A DNA stretch of 64,000 bases, taken from assembly GCA_008330645.1 (NCBI GenBank), contig VLTN01000003.1:682001-746000 (forward strand), written 5' to 3'. Shown here in pieces: positions 14,701-29,700 of the stretch (within the stretch, counting starts at the first letter, position 1; every line of letters starts with the position of its first letter). The translations under genes and the position numbers were made by a program. This stretch comes from Cafeteria roenbergensis. Lineage: Eukaryota > Sar > Bigyra > Bicosoecida > Cafeteriaceae. The notes beneath the pieces were generated by a model, which made no database searches, had not been told where the DNA came from, and saw only the letters and a list, made by a program, of their open reading frames with translations.

Positions 14701-17700
14701 AAACGTGGCCCTCAAACATGAGCCAAAACCGGCGGCTGTGGCCCGACAGTGGGACGCGAAGGTCAAGCGGCTTCGACCCGTGGTCAGCGACGACCAGGCT
14801 GGTCACCAGCGGCGCGCCGCTGCGCTGTTGCTGCACAGCTGGCGAGACACTTAAGTTGAGCAGTCCCGAGTCCGCTTCGTGGGCGACGATTTCCCATTCC
14901 ACGGCGGCTTGCGTTGCACTCGCCCGCCTCGCCACCGAGGCACGAAGACCTGCTGCAGCCAGCAAGTCGCGAAGCTCGAGTGCGCTGGTCGCCGTGTGGA
15001 CGGTGAACGCCTCCGATGGACTCCAAGGCAAGTTCAGGTAGGCCGATACAGCCGCTGTCACCGAAGCAGCCCCCTCGACTGGACCCACAGCCCTGGAGGT
15101 GGACGACCGCACGGCAGAGACCGTACTTCGAGACCCAGGAGCCACCTCGCACTGCAGCTCAAGCTCCACCGGAGCGGGTGGGTTTGCCTCGACGCCGCTG
15201 GGGAATCCGATCCGGACGACACGGCTTGCCAGAGAGTCTTCGACTGCCACAGACAGCGGGCCCATCTCCCCTAGCAGCGACCGCGCCACAGCGTCCTGCA
15301 CGGCCGCGACAGTGTCCGTCGTGTCCACGGAAAATAAGAATCTGCCGCTCGGGCGGGCCCAACAGCGCGCTCGGCTTGCCGCGCCGGACTGATCTCTCGC
15401 CACAGTCACACGGAATTCGTCGCACGCGGTGCCGTGGTCAAGGATTTCCAGGCGCGAGGAGCCCGCAAGGAGTCTGTGCCACTCGGAGGTGCTTGCCTCC
15501 GACTCGAGCGCGACGGGCGGGACGCCAGCAAAGGCAGTGCGAAGCGAAACGTTGACCCTTGCAACGCCCTCCGGCACCCAAAGGCGTTCGATCGTCACTT
15601 CGGACCCTTGGAAAGACGGAAGGACTTCAAGCGCGGAGCGGATGTCGGCCGCGCTCATCCAAGAGTGAATTGCGCGCGAGCGCTCGAGACCGGCTCTCCC
15701 TGCCACAATCTGGAACTGCGGCGGCAGGTTCATGGTGGTCGCTGCAAGCGGGAGGACGAGCTGCAGACGCGGCGCTCGAAAAACTTCCGCCTCGATACGC
15801 AGCACAGCGGTTTTTGGAGCCCCTGAGAACTCCAGCGTTACGTTGGCGGTGTGTGGCAGCCCCCGCGCCGAACCTTCCGTCCGGTACTGCAACCGCGTCT
15901 GCTGGCCGCAAGGAGCTTGCGGGCGAATGGAAACTCTCTGAACTTCCTCCACTGGAGTTCGGCCAAACGGAAGGGACAGGCGCTGGATTTGCTGCCTTGC
16001 CTCGGCAGCCTCCAGCCGGAGAAGAGCCTCTGGCCGCGCTGAAGCGTACTCCGCGGGGACATCTGGCCTTGTGCACTCGACCCACGACTTGGCAACAATG
16101 CGGCCGCGGGTCACGCTTGACCAAGCAGGGAGCTGCCCGGCACCCCGCGCGCTGGAGTTGCACCAAACAGCATCTCCAACGCTCACTCCCGACGGGAGCG
16201 CGGTGCCAAGCTCCACTAGCGCCGCCGGTGGCAGCGAGGCGACGGGCAGGGGCAGCGGCGCTCGGGTCCACACCGATGGGACGACAGCGTGAGGCGCGGC
16301 AAACCCCCCCAACAGAGGAACAACCAACTCCTTGGACAGGAACACACCAGCTCCAGCGATTGCCATTGTCAGCGACTGGTGGCGCTCGGGGCAGCCAGCC
16401 GAGCGAACTTCTCGGCACGTGTAGCTGCGATTCGCGGCCAGCCAGCCGATGGCCCCGCAAGCCCACTGCGTGCCCGGTGAGCTCACGAGCTGGCCGGGGC
16501 TGGCTGCGCGCGTGCCGCAAGCCCAGCAGCACGCGTCTGCGGCTGCTGACGGCTCGTCGGCACGAAGCTGCATGCGCGCTTGCTTGACGCGATGAAGCTT
16601 GCTCGGCCAAGCAGCGGAAACGCGGACCTCCTCCACAGCGCGAACAAGCGCCGAGGCCTGTTGCACAACGCGCGGGACCCGGCTCCCGCTTTCGACGACG
16701 CCCAACCAATGAAGTCCAGCGGACTGCGCGGAGACGACGCAGCCCACGAGGCTCTCGCCAGGCAGGCTCAGGCTGAGCAGTGCGCGCGCGGAGCTCCGGC
16801 CTTCCTGCCATGCTGCCTGGCGTGGGCCGAAGACGCAGTCCTGCGGCAGCTGCTCTCGATGGTTGCCCCACCTCGAGACGGAGGCGTTGACGGCGGTTGG
16901 CCACCCCACCACGACGAGGCTGGGACTGGCTCGCAAAACGAACGACTCGTCGGTGACTGTCACCGGCCCCGTGCTCGTGGACACCTCACCGGCCGAAAAG
17001 CCAACCACCAAGTGGAAGCTTTGCCCGGCTCGAGGTTCCATGCCCGGTGCTGGCCAACGGCAAGCCACGCCGGAGGCCTCCAAGCTGATCAGCGCAGGAG
17101 AGTCAAGCCGAGGGCGATCCCCAGCCCCCACCTCATGGAAGCCGCATTTGAGACCGGCCAAGCCGCCGCTTTCAGCAGCGGCAAGGAACCGATCGGGCTC
17201 TTCTGCACGAGCGAAGACTTGACCGTCCCAGGTCGGCGTCGCTGCAACCGGCGCGGCTTGGAGAAGCTCGAGGTCCCAGTGAATCACCGTGACGTGCCCA
17301 CCCAGGCCCGGGTCAACTGGAGCTGCGGGTAGCAACGCAAGGCAAACTGCGATGTCCTCGCGCTGAGTCTTGAGCGCGAACGACAGCGCCCCCGATTGCA
17401 GCCTTGGCGACAGGCAGCGGGCGAGCGCCGGGCCTTCTCGGCTTGTTGCGACGCTCACTGACGCGTCGCTTGCCGCAACTTGCTCGCCCGTTGCCCTTGC
17501 AACAAAGATGCAACGAGGCTGCCATGCGCTCAAGTGCGCTGGAGCCGCTGTGAGAGGTCGCCTCAGCTGGAGAACCAGTTGGGCCCCACCCCGGTGCGAA
17601 ACGACCGCTGGGAGCACCGATCGCACAGCGGGTGGCTCGTAGAAGGACACGTTGACGGCGACCCCAAGGCCTTCGTTCAGGCTTGCCGGGGAAACCCCAA

Positions 17701-20700
17701 GCGGCCTCGGAGTGCCTGCGAGCTGCGCCGCTGCTGCTTCATGAACGAGCTGGACCGTGACCGGGCCTTGCACGCCGAGCAGGGGCGGAACACGGCAACG
17801 CACTCGGTCCTGGCCTGGATCCATCATGGGCGGACTTTGGGGCCAGTTTTTTTCAGCGCGGAACCCGTGCGTCACACCAAAAGCCGGGGTGTCGGATGGC
17901 TCCATGCCCCAGAACCTGCAGGCAAGGCCAGGCTGGGAGGCCAAACTGGCCAAGTTGAAGCCGTACCAAGTCAGTGTCTGACCCCCGGCGTTTGAGACGA
18001 CAAGAGGCGCGACTCGATCAACGACCGATCGAGACACGACTTCCAGCGCGCAGGCACTGCCACCACCTCCCTGAGCCGCATCCACGCCCGCGCCGATGTG
18101 GTCAGTTTCGCCGCACTGAGAAGCGGCAACTCCATCGGCCACCAGGAACACGAGCCGTCGCTGTGGGCCGTTGCCCAGCGCAGGAACCGAGCACTCCACC
18201 TGACTGTCGCTCAAGACCGAGGCTGCTCCAAGCGCATCTGTGCCGCCGAACGCGCAGCTAAGCCCGCCGCCCGCCATCAGGACAGAAAACCCTCGGCCGA
18301 CCAGAGACACCGTCGTTGCCGTTTCGGCGGGAACGAAGCCTGGAACGACGCGTAAAATTTGAGGTGGGCAGTAGAGCTGCACAGGCACGGGGAGCATCTG
18401 CCACTGGCCATGCCCCACTTCGAAGCTGACGGAGGCACGCGCGGAGCTGCCGATGCTGGGCGACACCAAACCGGGCGGCACGCCCACCACAGCCTCGGTG
18501 TCCGACACCACGCGCACGGCAACGCTTGCCTGGCGAGCTGGTGACGTCGATGCGCCTTCGGGAACAACCACAAAGCGAGCCTTTGGTGCCAACCAGTCCG
18601 AGAAGCCAAACCCGACGATCTTGCTGAGGGCTTGCCCTGATGCCGGAAGGCGCGGCGGAACGATGCCGTACACCCTGGAGTCTGCCACGTATGTGAAGAC
18701 GACTGAGCTGGGCACGTGAACGAACGCCCCCGCTGGCGCGAAAGGAGCACGAAGCTCCACGCGAAGGGCACGCTGGCCAAGTTCTTCCGACGGCGGCGAA
18801 ACACACGTGAACGAGCTGGGTGGTCCGCTTGCGCCGGGCGCTGTCGACCCAGGCACAACGGCGTCCCCGAAGTAGCAAAACGGCTGCGGCGCGTCTAGTC
18901 CTGGTCCACCGGCAGCGCTCGCCGCGAGCAAGTCCGAGTTTGCGAACACATGGACGACTGTGCCTCCGCTCACTCCGCCAGCGGCTGGCTCGATTCGAAC
19001 CACCGATTGCTCCGCAATTGCTTCCAGTCGTGGCCCAAGCCCCTCGCCGTCGCCAGCCCACCTGGAGACCCGCCGCCCGTTGCCTGAGAGCGCAACGATG
19101 AGGCTCGTTGGCACTGAGGGCGCATCAATACTGCACTCGGCAAGCGAGTCAGAAACAACCCTTGCGGTCCTGGGTTCTGATGCCCCGACACGGCAGGTCA
19201 GGTGAGTGGCTGACGCAAAACCCGACCCTTCCAAGCGAATCGTTGCTGGGACGCCAACGGTGATCGTCCGCGGAGATACGGCCGCAAGAACCACGGGCGG
19301 CAAGAAGAAAAAGTGTGCCTCCTGGTCTGACACTGACTGGACTCCGTCACCGAGCGCCAATGCGGCGCCAGTTGCGCCGGGAAGGCCAGCCACAGTGCAC
19401 AGGGCCTCAGTGTTGCTGACGACCACGGCGCGCACCCACTCCTTCGCGAGCTCCTCGGCCTCGCCTGTGTGGGCAGCTGCGTCTCCAGCCGCAATCCACC
19501 GGACCAAGCAGCGAGGGTTTCGAATCCGGAGAAACCCAACCCCGAGCAAGCTCACAGTGGTTGCCTCGCCTGCTGGTCCGGACGTCGGCTCGGCGGACCC
19601 AAGCGAAACAAGTGCCATGAAGCGGACAGTCGCAGCGGACGGGATGGGCTCTCTGCCTTGCCAGCCCAGCGTGATCCCTGCGTCGGCTGCCCAGAACGCG
19701 GGAAGCACACACTCAGCGGACGAGTCTGACAAGATCTCTGCTGGGCTGCGCTGGCTGAGGGCATCGAAGCCCAGGTTCCGGTCGAACACCACGCAAAAAG
19801 GTGACACGGATGCGGGGTCAAGCCCGATGCCAGTCAGCCGCACTCGCTCGCCACCCAGGCGCCAAGCTGATTCTGGCAGCACGGTCTCGATAGTCGCGGC
19901 GGGGACGACGACTACTGTTGTCGAAGGCCGCCCTTCGCGCCCCACCCACCACGGCAAGCTCGAAAACCGAGCGTCCTCCGTCGCTGCAGAAGTCGAACCC
20001 AGCCCATCGCTGTCCACCACCGAGACGCGTGTCGTTGTAGGCCGACGGACAGATGCCAGCGGCAATGGGCACTCCAAGCTTCCGTCTGGGGAGCGGAAGC
20101 CTGCGACATCCACGCGAAACGGAGCGCCGAACGCGCAGAGCAGGGACCGTTCCCACGAGGCTCGGACTTGGAAGCGAACCAGGCGGGGGGTGTCAGCAGC
20201 AAGTCCAACAGCAACCATCCCAGGGTCCGCGTCCGAAGCAACTCTCGGGGCCAGTCGAATCGAAAGCTTGCCAAGCGGCAGCTGGCTCGCTGCTCCTCGG
20301 GCCTGCAGAGAAAGCTCAGCAGTCGCTTTGGCATCTGGTTGCCGCACCAGATGGGCCGCCACCTCAGCCATTTCCGGTGCTGTGCATTCGAGCCGGGACC
20401 CAGAACCTGACCCGTCGTCAGAGCTGAGCACAGCTGCCGGAACCGCCCACGAGTGCGCAGCCTGTGAGCTCCCCAGGGCACGCACACGCAGATGGCAGTC
20501 AAACGCGACCCTGCTCTGAGCCACCGCTGTCGCCAGTGCCTCCGATGCTATCCTCATCACTGCGCCTCCCGCTGGGCTCACGGACTGGGGAGAAACGACG
20601 ATCGATGGCGAGGCCATCGGCGGCAGAACTTGCAAGACTGCGCAAAGCTTGCGAGCTTGACACTCCAACCTGGTCGAGCTTGCCCATCCACCCACACGCG

Positions 20701-23700
20701 GGAATGAGGCGAGGACATCCGGTGCCGCGTCCAACGCCGAGCTGGCGGCCGCCGGTGAGCTGGAAAGGGCAACAGCCACCCACGAGGCAGCTGCGCTTGG
20801 GCTGGGAACCCCGCGGGCGAGCGCTCCCATGGACGCCCATGAAGGAAAAGGGCAATAGATTCGGACACCGTTCGAGGCGTTTGGACTCTCGTCATTGCCG
20901 CCATCAACGCTCGAGCACTGCACCTCGGATGCCCTGCCGAGTCCCTGCGCTCCCACCAGCGCTGCTCGCAGCCAGAAGGCATCGGCCGAACGCTCCCCGG
21001 CTCCAGCGGCAACGGTCATTGTGAGTCCTTGTGGGGCCTGTGCATCCGATTCTGCGACCAGAACCAAGGGCCAGACGCTCAGCACCGCAGCAATATCCGC
21101 CACCTCCACAACCAGGCTGTTCGACGAAAGCATCACCCCTGGAGCGGCCTCGGGTGACACTGTTGGATCTGACGTGTCAATTGCCAGCCGAACCAGGCCG
21201 CGTCCTGGGTGGCCAACCGGGGGCGACCTGCAACCGACGGCTGACTCGCCGCGCTCAACCCATGCCCTTGACACGGCGCGGCCAACGACGCAGAGGAGCC
21301 GCTGAGTTTTCGCAACGTCCGACACGATCTTGCTTCCGCTGGTGTCCAGCCGGATCTCCATCGCGGCGCCACCATGCTTGGGGATGACAGCAGGCGTGAC
21401 GGCACTCAGGAGAACGGCGCCGCGCAGGACCGTGAGCTTCAACCCCGAAGCCGCGGACCCCCCGAGCGACGGAGCCTGCGTCTGTCCTTTGGCCGCAACC
21501 GCGACGCTGATTGACACCGCGGATGAATTGGCCAAATCTGGAGCCCACTGCGCAAGCGGCGGGACGGTGCACCCCAGTCTCGCAATCCCTGGGATCGCAA
21601 GGGACGCTGCGCTGGGGCCAGCTGCCGAGATGGCTGTGTGGCCTTGGGGTGTCGCAAAGCGGCACTCCTGCATGCCGCGCTGCCACGGCAAGGCACCGCC
21701 AATGGCTGTCGCCGTCACCTCGAGCCTGGCCGGCCGAGACGAAAGGACCACGACCGGCCACAGGCGATAAAGCTGCGTGCGGGGCACAACCAGAACTTTG
21801 GCGTCGCCACTGACAAGCACCTGTGCCATGCTCTGAGTCTGCTCGCTGACCCGCTGCTGCAGCCTGACAGCAACGGAAGCGGGCGAGCGGATCGTGTGCT
21901 GCGGCTGGAACTGGCACCTGGCCGTGTCGGCCATCACCAGCGCATCCGAGACTTGAGCGGCGCGAGAGCCGGGCGCGGTCCACGCGCACTCGAACGTCGG
22001 CTGGCGACCGGTGGCGCTGTACATGGCTGCCACGGAGCCTGGCGCCAGCTGCAGCGAAAGCCACTCGGACGTCCCTGCCACAACGGCTGCTGGCGAGCTG
22101 GCCACAACAGCAAGTTCCTGGGGCTTGCGAATGCGTACTCGTCCAAGCAGCGTCGAGCCCGAAACTGTTGGCAACGACGCCGAGGCTCCATGGAAGAACG
22201 GTCGCCCCCAGACAAAGACCACTGCGCCGACCGAATCTGACGTTCCCTTGGGTCCGCCGCTGGCGGATGAACTCCGCGGGTGCCTGCAACGGAGTGCCCC
22301 GTGGGACACGAACTCTGCGACGGTGGGGACCGTGGCTCCAGCCATGGAGCAGTAGAACGCGTGCTCGGGGCTGAAGCCTTGGCCCTGGATCAGCAGAGTG
22401 GCGGAGCCATACTGCTGCGCCTCGACTGCCAAGCTGCGTACGCTTGGGCGCTGCAGAAGGAGCACTCCCGCCTGTGCAATTGGCACCGAGCGAGTGCAAT
22501 TCTCCCTCGTGCCACAGCAGCTGGCTTGCAGGCGGGCGCTGCCTTGCCACCCGGAAGGAGCTTTGCAAAGAAGCATGGTTCTCCCTTGGTGCTGTCCCGG
22601 CACGGCCAACGCTCGCCTTCCGGTCAAGGGCTCCTGGGTCCACTCACATTGGCAGCGCAACTCTGCTGCCGGTGCTGGCAGCCTGACAGCCACGCCTTCA
22701 CCTTCCCACACCGCACCCGCCCCCGTGAAGCCTCTCTGGAGCGAGGGAGCTGCTGCCGGCAGTGGAACGGGCAGGCTCTCACCTAGCTGCAGAGGGCCGA
22801 ACACCGACGACTCCGCAGCCAAGGCGCCCACGCGCCATGGGGTCGAACCCAGAGACAAGAGCACTTGCCATGGCACCTGACAAGCAACAACGACCACACC
22901 CATCGAGCACGCTCGCGAAGGGCCTTGCATCGTCGTCGCATTCCGACTCACTGACGACTTGTGGGATGCGAGACCATTTGCCTCGCCGGAATCAAATTGG
23001 CAATGAGTCGGCAGCGAGAGGCCACGTCCGCTTTGCCAACGACCGCCGGCATAGCAAATCGAGAGCGCGAGGCTGAGCTCATCGCTGGGCCAGCTCGCTG
23101 CGAGGAGCGACACTGACGACGGAACGGCCAGCGGAGCAGCTGAAATCGCACTGGATCCGGATTCTGGCTCCTGAAGCGCCATACGCAGTCCGCCCAGTCC
23201 CCCGACCGAAAGCGATGCGGAGAACAAGCAACCGAACTGGGCAGCCTGGCCTGCTCCTGCCCATGCAACTACTTGATGGAATGCCCGGCGGGATCCGATA
23301 CGGCACCCCTCAGGGCCAGCGCTCGCCGCCGCGCTCCACAACAGCGGACGAGAGATCAGTCCGACCACCGCCGTCGAGCCATTGGCCAGCGGAACGGCGA
23401 CGGGAGGGCTGCTGAACTCGAGGGCCGGTTCAAGCCTCACGAGCGCCTGGAAGTGCCCGGGCACGCCTGGCGAAGCAGCTTCTAGCGTTGCGAGCCCCAT
23501 GTTGCTCAAGTCCAGCCTGCCGATCGTCCGGGTCCTATTGAGGACTTGCCTCTCCAGCTCGGGAAAGAAGCAAGCAGAGGTCGGCCGCGGATTCAAATGC
23601 GGCTGGCCAGCGATGGTGGACGGCTGGAGCATGCCGACCACGTGGAGATCAAGCCGTCCGAAGTGCAACGAGCAGCTCGAGTTCAAGCCCTTGCCTGGCC

Positions 23701-26700
23701 ATCCAGCGTCAAACTGCAGTCTCGCGGTCCCAGACCCACCGCTGCTCAGAACAACGGCGCCGCCCGTCACTCGGGGAGCCGTGGTCGCTCCCGAGGCTGC
23801 CCGGGCTGCCTCGATGTCGAGCGGGGCAGAGGCGAACGACGTCGCATTCCTTGCGCCGACCTTCACAACCACCGCTCTCCTGCCCTCCAGTGAAACGTCC
23901 TCAAGCTGCGAGATGCTCCACTGGCATTCGACCGTGAGCTCCAGGTCCGATGAACTGCTTCCAGTCCGCCGGACTCCCAGAAGTGTCCCCGTCGCGACCG
24001 CACTTGCTGCTCCGCGTGGCTGGCTCGACAGTTGGCAGGTTGGGGCCGCAAATGAGGCGGCTAGGCCATCGGAAGCAAGGCCAGAAATAAGTGCCTGGAC
24101 CACAAAGGCAACTCGGGGACTTCCAGGCGCCCGGACGCCCTCTTCCGGCACGACAGGCCAGACGCTGACACGTGCGACTCGAGCAAGCTGCAGAACGACT
24201 CGCTGACCGGCACAGGCGCGCAAACTTTGCGTTCGTGCTCCGTCCTGTGACTGCGCGACCGCCTCGAAGATCCGAAGCGACGCGGGCCCTGTCCTGTGAG
24301 GCTGAGTGCCAGGTCCCGGGCAGAGCAGCCTCGTGTCCGACGTCACTGCCGCCCGCTCCGGTAGCGCCGCACCGATGCGGCAGTACAGCTCGCGCTCGAG
24401 CCCAGTGCTTGGGTTGAGCAAGCCAGTTGCTTCAACATGGATGGGCGATGGCAGCGCAGGTGCGCCAACGAGGACCACAGCGGGCGCGGCGCTCCACATC
24501 GCGCACTGAAGTTTCACAGTGACAACCCCGACACGGACCTCTGCCAGCGACCCAGCCGAGGATGACACAACCAGCGCGAGCTGGACCTGACTCTGCTTCG
24601 ATTCCGCAACGGCTGCCGCGAGGCTGGAGGATACTGGCAAGCTGCAAGCCCCGGTCGAGGGCTCTAGCGGGTCTCTAGTCATCGCGGAAGACCCAAACAT
24701 GACGCCCGACTCGGCGCCCGCCCACTCGCACCACTCCTTCGCCGGCGAGGAACCCAAAGGCAGCCCCGCCACCTTGACCGGCGCCGCCGCGTCCCTCGTC
24801 GAATCTGCTCCAATCACGATTGTAGAGGGGTGCACCGAGACCGACAAAAATGTCCCGGGCTTGGGACTCTGCGGCAGGCAGGTTTCGCAGGCCTGCTCCA
24901 CGGTTCGCAAGGGCGCAAGAAGCTCGTGCCCTCCCGCCACGTGGCGCACCGCCAGCCCGGAAACCGTCCCGTTGCGTTGGGGCGGCGAACACTGGACAAG
25001 GGTCGCCGACACTGCCACTGGCGACCGAAACTGAACGCCACTGGCTACTGCGCCGACTTCACTGCCAGTGCCCTCGACGCAGGCGAGGTCCGGACCGCCT
25101 TGGTCCGCCAACGGAAACGGCCCGCCGCGGAACTCCACCACACTGTCAACACCAGGGGGCTCGACCCGCAGCCGCGGCGCAGAGACTTCGGGCGCGCGAA
25201 GCACTCGCAGCCTGACTGACACGCCGCCTGGTCGACCAGCAGCCACCCACCGAAGGCGGAGTCGAATGGAACCCGGTCGCAGCCCACCGGGGACGTCGCA
25301 AGAAGCAGCCGTGTCGCTAATCCATTTCGCCGCAGTGGGCAATCGCCCGGCAAACAGGCAGAACGTGGCGCCCACATCAACTTGGTGAGTGGGGGGCAAG
25401 GAAAGGAGCGCGACGCTCGCGCGCGTTCCTGAGATCAAGACCGAAGGAAACGCAGCAGCGCTCGCTGTGTCGCGAGAGGCATCCGGGATCAAAGAAGTGA
25501 GCAAGCCGGCGGGCAGAGCCGCAGTCGACGTGCTTGAGCCTTCTTGCAGCGTGACCAGGAGCCGCTGCCCCTCGCAAGGTTCCCCGTCTCCCAAGCCTGT
25601 TCCAAACGGCAGGCGAAGTCTGGACATTTCCGACATCGCAACGGTGCAGTCCCATGCTCCGTCCCTGGGAGAAACCTTGCCCCACACAGACGTGTTCTGC
25701 CCGAAGCAAGCGAACGAGCAACGTCCCACCGGTCCCAAGCGTGCCCGAGGGTCGCGCAGAAGCACTACGCGCAAGCTGGCCGACTGCGCTGCGGAAAGGG
25801 GCGCGCTTGCGAACACTCGGTCCACAGATAGCACAATGGTCGCTGCCTCTGAATTCACCTGCCCTTCCCAGGCAACGGAATACTGGCCTTTCCCTGAATT
25901 TGTCACTCCTGAGAGTGCCAAGATGCGTGCACTTGACGCCACTCGCACAGCGGCGAGCTTGGCGGGCAGCCCGCACTCGGCGCTCGCCGTCGCTGCGTTC
26001 CAGACGACCGGGGTTTCCAACTCCTCGTCGAAGTCAGAGGGCAGCAATGCCCAACGACACACGAGTAGCGGCATGCCGTCGAGTGCTCGTGACCGGCCTT
26101 CATGGATCGAGCGTGCCAGCTCGCCAGCGCCATCAAAGCGCACTGTGGCCACTGGGCCGTCTGCGCCCTCCACCGCCCTGGCCGTGGCGCTAAGCCGCAC
26201 GCTTGGACATGGTTCAACCACCAGAGGCAATGCGGACCTGCTGGGCTGCGCCGGCTGGGAATCGACGGTTGGCGCCCCGACCTCAACGAGAATAACCTGC
26301 TCGACCACTCGGGCGGTCCACAGCGATGCGAGGGAGCAATACGCAGCATATGCCCCATCTGCCAGAGCAGGGGCAGTGCCAATGCGGCTGGCATTGCGGC
26401 CCGTATTCCAAAGTCGGCACTCGAGGGGGACGCTCGGTAAGGGTGATGCAACCATGATTCGCAAGGCTGGCCAAGCACCACCAGGCTGGCACTTGACCAG
26501 CCGCGACGGCGTCACGCGGATTGGCCGAGGCGCGAGGCTGAACGTAGCGACAGCTGACAATGAAGCCAGTGATGACGGTGCACCAGCGGCGCTCGCAGAT
26601 TCATGCAACTGCACGAGGTACTCTGCGCTGCAGAACTCCGACTGCGACGAGGCAGCGCACTTTCCTGCCAATGAGTGACGAATCTGCCCCGGAGGGTCTG

Positions 26701-29700
26701 GGCTGTCGAAGATGCACAGCATGAGTCCGTTTGACTCTGCGACGAGCATTCCGCGTAGCGGCGCATCTGGCGTGCCCTGCGACGGCACGCTTTGGGGGTT
26801 CATCGGCTCCATGGGCTTGGCAGAGCACCAGTGCCGCGCCAGCTCGACTTCAGGAGCAGCGATCTCGCGAAGCCAAGCGCGAATGCCAGAGCCGCCAAGC
26901 TGCACGGAGGTGGCACCCTCAGAGGGGACCATGACCCACGGGGGCAGCACTTCAAGAGCGCTGGAAGCCTTGACGAACTCAAAGTGCCCCTGGAACAGGA
27001 TCTCCGTTCCAACAGCAAAGGAGCTGCAGCCTGCCAGCGTGCTGCAGTTCGCAACCAGCTCGAGCGCCACCACGGATGCGCCTTTCACTGACGCAGGCGG
27101 CCGACAGTGCGCGCTGGTTGTGGAGGACCAGTGGGCCACCGTGACATCGTCGCCAAACACGCAGTACAAATCGGGGAGCCCTCCAACGCCTTGGGCTGCC
27201 AGAACTGGAGGGAGCGAAAGACCAACGAAGGTCACAGGCTGCGACAAGCCAAGCACACCAGCTGTGGGGAACGCAGCGGCACCTCTGAACGAGGCATCCA
27301 CTCGAATACGTCCAGCGGCAAGCGCCGATCGAGCAGTGCCTTCCCGCCAGATCACCAAGTCGAAGCTTCCCGGAGAGAGGCTGCCGAATGTGCACGTCAA
27401 GCGCTCGCTTGACAGCACTCTGACGACCCCCACCACTGGGCTCGGAAGAGGGTTGATGTCCGGGCCGGCTAGACAACTTTCAGCCTGCGTGTCGATGCGC
27501 CCTGAAGTGAGGGCGCACAAGGTGCCCTGTGGCAATGGGAAGTTCAAGTCTGAGCCCCGGATCGTGATGGTGCCCCCTCCCGATGCCAGCGTCGTTGGTG
27601 AGGCGGTTTGAATCACCGGGTTGGGCCAGACAACAATGGCGGAAGCGCTGGAGGTGAGAGTCTGAGTGCCGCTACGAAAGGAGAGCCGCACCGGAAGCTG
27701 GCTTCCCGGCGCCGTTGGCCCGGCCAATGCAGACTCCCAATCCCTGCACTCGACCCTGGAATACGAAACGAACGTTCCTCGACTGGGGGCTTCGCCCACC
27801 AAGCACAGGAGCTCGCTGGCATTGATGAAACCGAAGCCGAACACGTGCAGTGGCCCGCCGCAGCGTCCGCTAGGAGCCACGGCACGTGGCCACAAGGCCG
27901 AAATTTCAGGGGTCTTTGCATAGCCAAACCACAGGCTTCCTGTTTGCGCTCCCAGCACAGCATCGTTTGAGCTATCAACAAGCTTCAGGGGGACAGGAGG
28001 CAGATCCGACGTCGGTAGCAGCTGGCCCGGGCGCTGCGCAGGAGATGCAGGGGCATTGCAAGCAACCGACTCGCCGTCAGGGCGCAGCCTCGCTCGGGTC
28101 CTGATGCCGCCGAAGTCGCACTCCAGCTGTCCTCCTGCCGACCCCAGCCCCTCTCCGCGGAACACGACCTCCGTGCCCCCGGACCCCGGGCCGGACAGCG
28201 GGCCTGCCTCCAGCACCACGGCTGCTGGGGTAACCTCCAAGCGGGGTGCAGCGGCATCCAGCCACGGCGCGGGCGGGTCCCCAGCGACGCCGCGGCTGCT
28301 CAGCAGCTCCAGTCCTGGCGGAAGGGCCGCGAGGGTCGAGCTGCCCGCAGAGCCCCAGCCGGTGGTCGCTCCGGGCTCACCGGCCGGCGTCGCGGCAAGG
28401 GCCAGGGCAAGGGTTCCGGGGCGCGTCGCCGGGGACGGGCAGAGGATGCCTGACGCAGTCGCCAGCGTGGCGGGGGTGATGGCGACGATGCCCCCCGGCT
28501 GCGGCTCGACGCGCGACCACACGCACCAGAGCCGCACGCCACTGCTGCCGAGCTGGCCAGCCGCCCCTGCATGAACAGTCTGCCCTCCAGCCTCAGATAC
28601 AGCAAGTGGCCTCAAGTCAACAAGGGCGACTTGGGGAGCCCACGGCACTGCCACTGTCACAACTGGGAACGAGGACGCATCAGAGTCCGCTCCCTCCAGC
28701 AACGGCGTGCCCAAAACGCCGATCACTTTGACTTGGACTGCGCTTGAACCTGACAATAAGGCAGAGAGCGGGACTCGGCAAGTGACAACAGAGGCCGAGC
28801 CATTTGTAGCAACGGTCGCAGGACACGTCACCGCGTCCAGGCCTTGTCCGCTGCCGACGTAGAGCGCGTCAATGCTGCATCGCAACGCAGGCAGGAGGAG
28901 ATCCGCCAACCATGCCGTTCCGTGCAGCTGCATTCTCAACTCTGTCGCAGCGTCTGAGGGCAAAGCTGCACGGACGAGCACGGATGGCCACACGTCGACA
29001 ACTGCTGGCGGAGAGTGAACTTGCACGCTAAGCGGCGTCTCGTTTCCTGGAAGAACGTCTCGCCCGTTCAAGCTCGCCGCAACGGTCAGCCTTGCACCGG
29101 CCCGGACGAGCCTGTGCGGAATGGAGCACGAAATGCCGAAGGGACGCTGCGAGAGCGACGCAACGACACGAGACTCTGCGACCCAACAGGCGGGTGTGAT
29201 TGGCCAGCTTGGGCTCGAAGCCGCCCCGCCCAGGAGAACTGTGACGGCTGCTTGCCTCGAGCGATCCAAAATGACGGGCGGGACAAGCCCAACCACTGGC
29301 GGCGGATCCTCTGCCCTGCCATGTGCGACTGGCATGGCCTCTGGCAGCAAGCCTCCTGATGCCTCGGTGACCAAGCTCGCGGTCAACAGCCCAGGAAGCA
29401 GGTTCGGCACCGCGCAAACTGCGAACGTGTCGGAAAGGAGCAGGAGCGGGGAGTCCACCGATGCGCCGCTGGCCTGGTCAAAGCGGCACTTGGACCAATG
29501 CGCCGCAGCGGGCAGGGGGTGGTTTCCTCCAGCAAGTGTGGGCCATCGAAGCACGGCCGTTGTCGAGGCACCGTTGAAAACAAGCTCGGGCTCCATGGAC
29601 CCGGGAATCCCTTGGCAATGAAGGGTCACTCCGCCCACATAGGCCCATTTGGCACTCGCTCCGACGGAGACGGCGGCCCGTGAGCTGAAAAGCAAAGCCT

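Noticed and set aside
19206-20519. A 437-codon plus-strand frame (and a similar one at 25389-26678)
   Set aside because: Antisense shadows of the giant frame with low-complexity composition.
21255-22643. A 462-codon minus-strand frame
   Set aside because: Out of frame with the giant. Arg/Gly/Ala-rich, with no domain signature.
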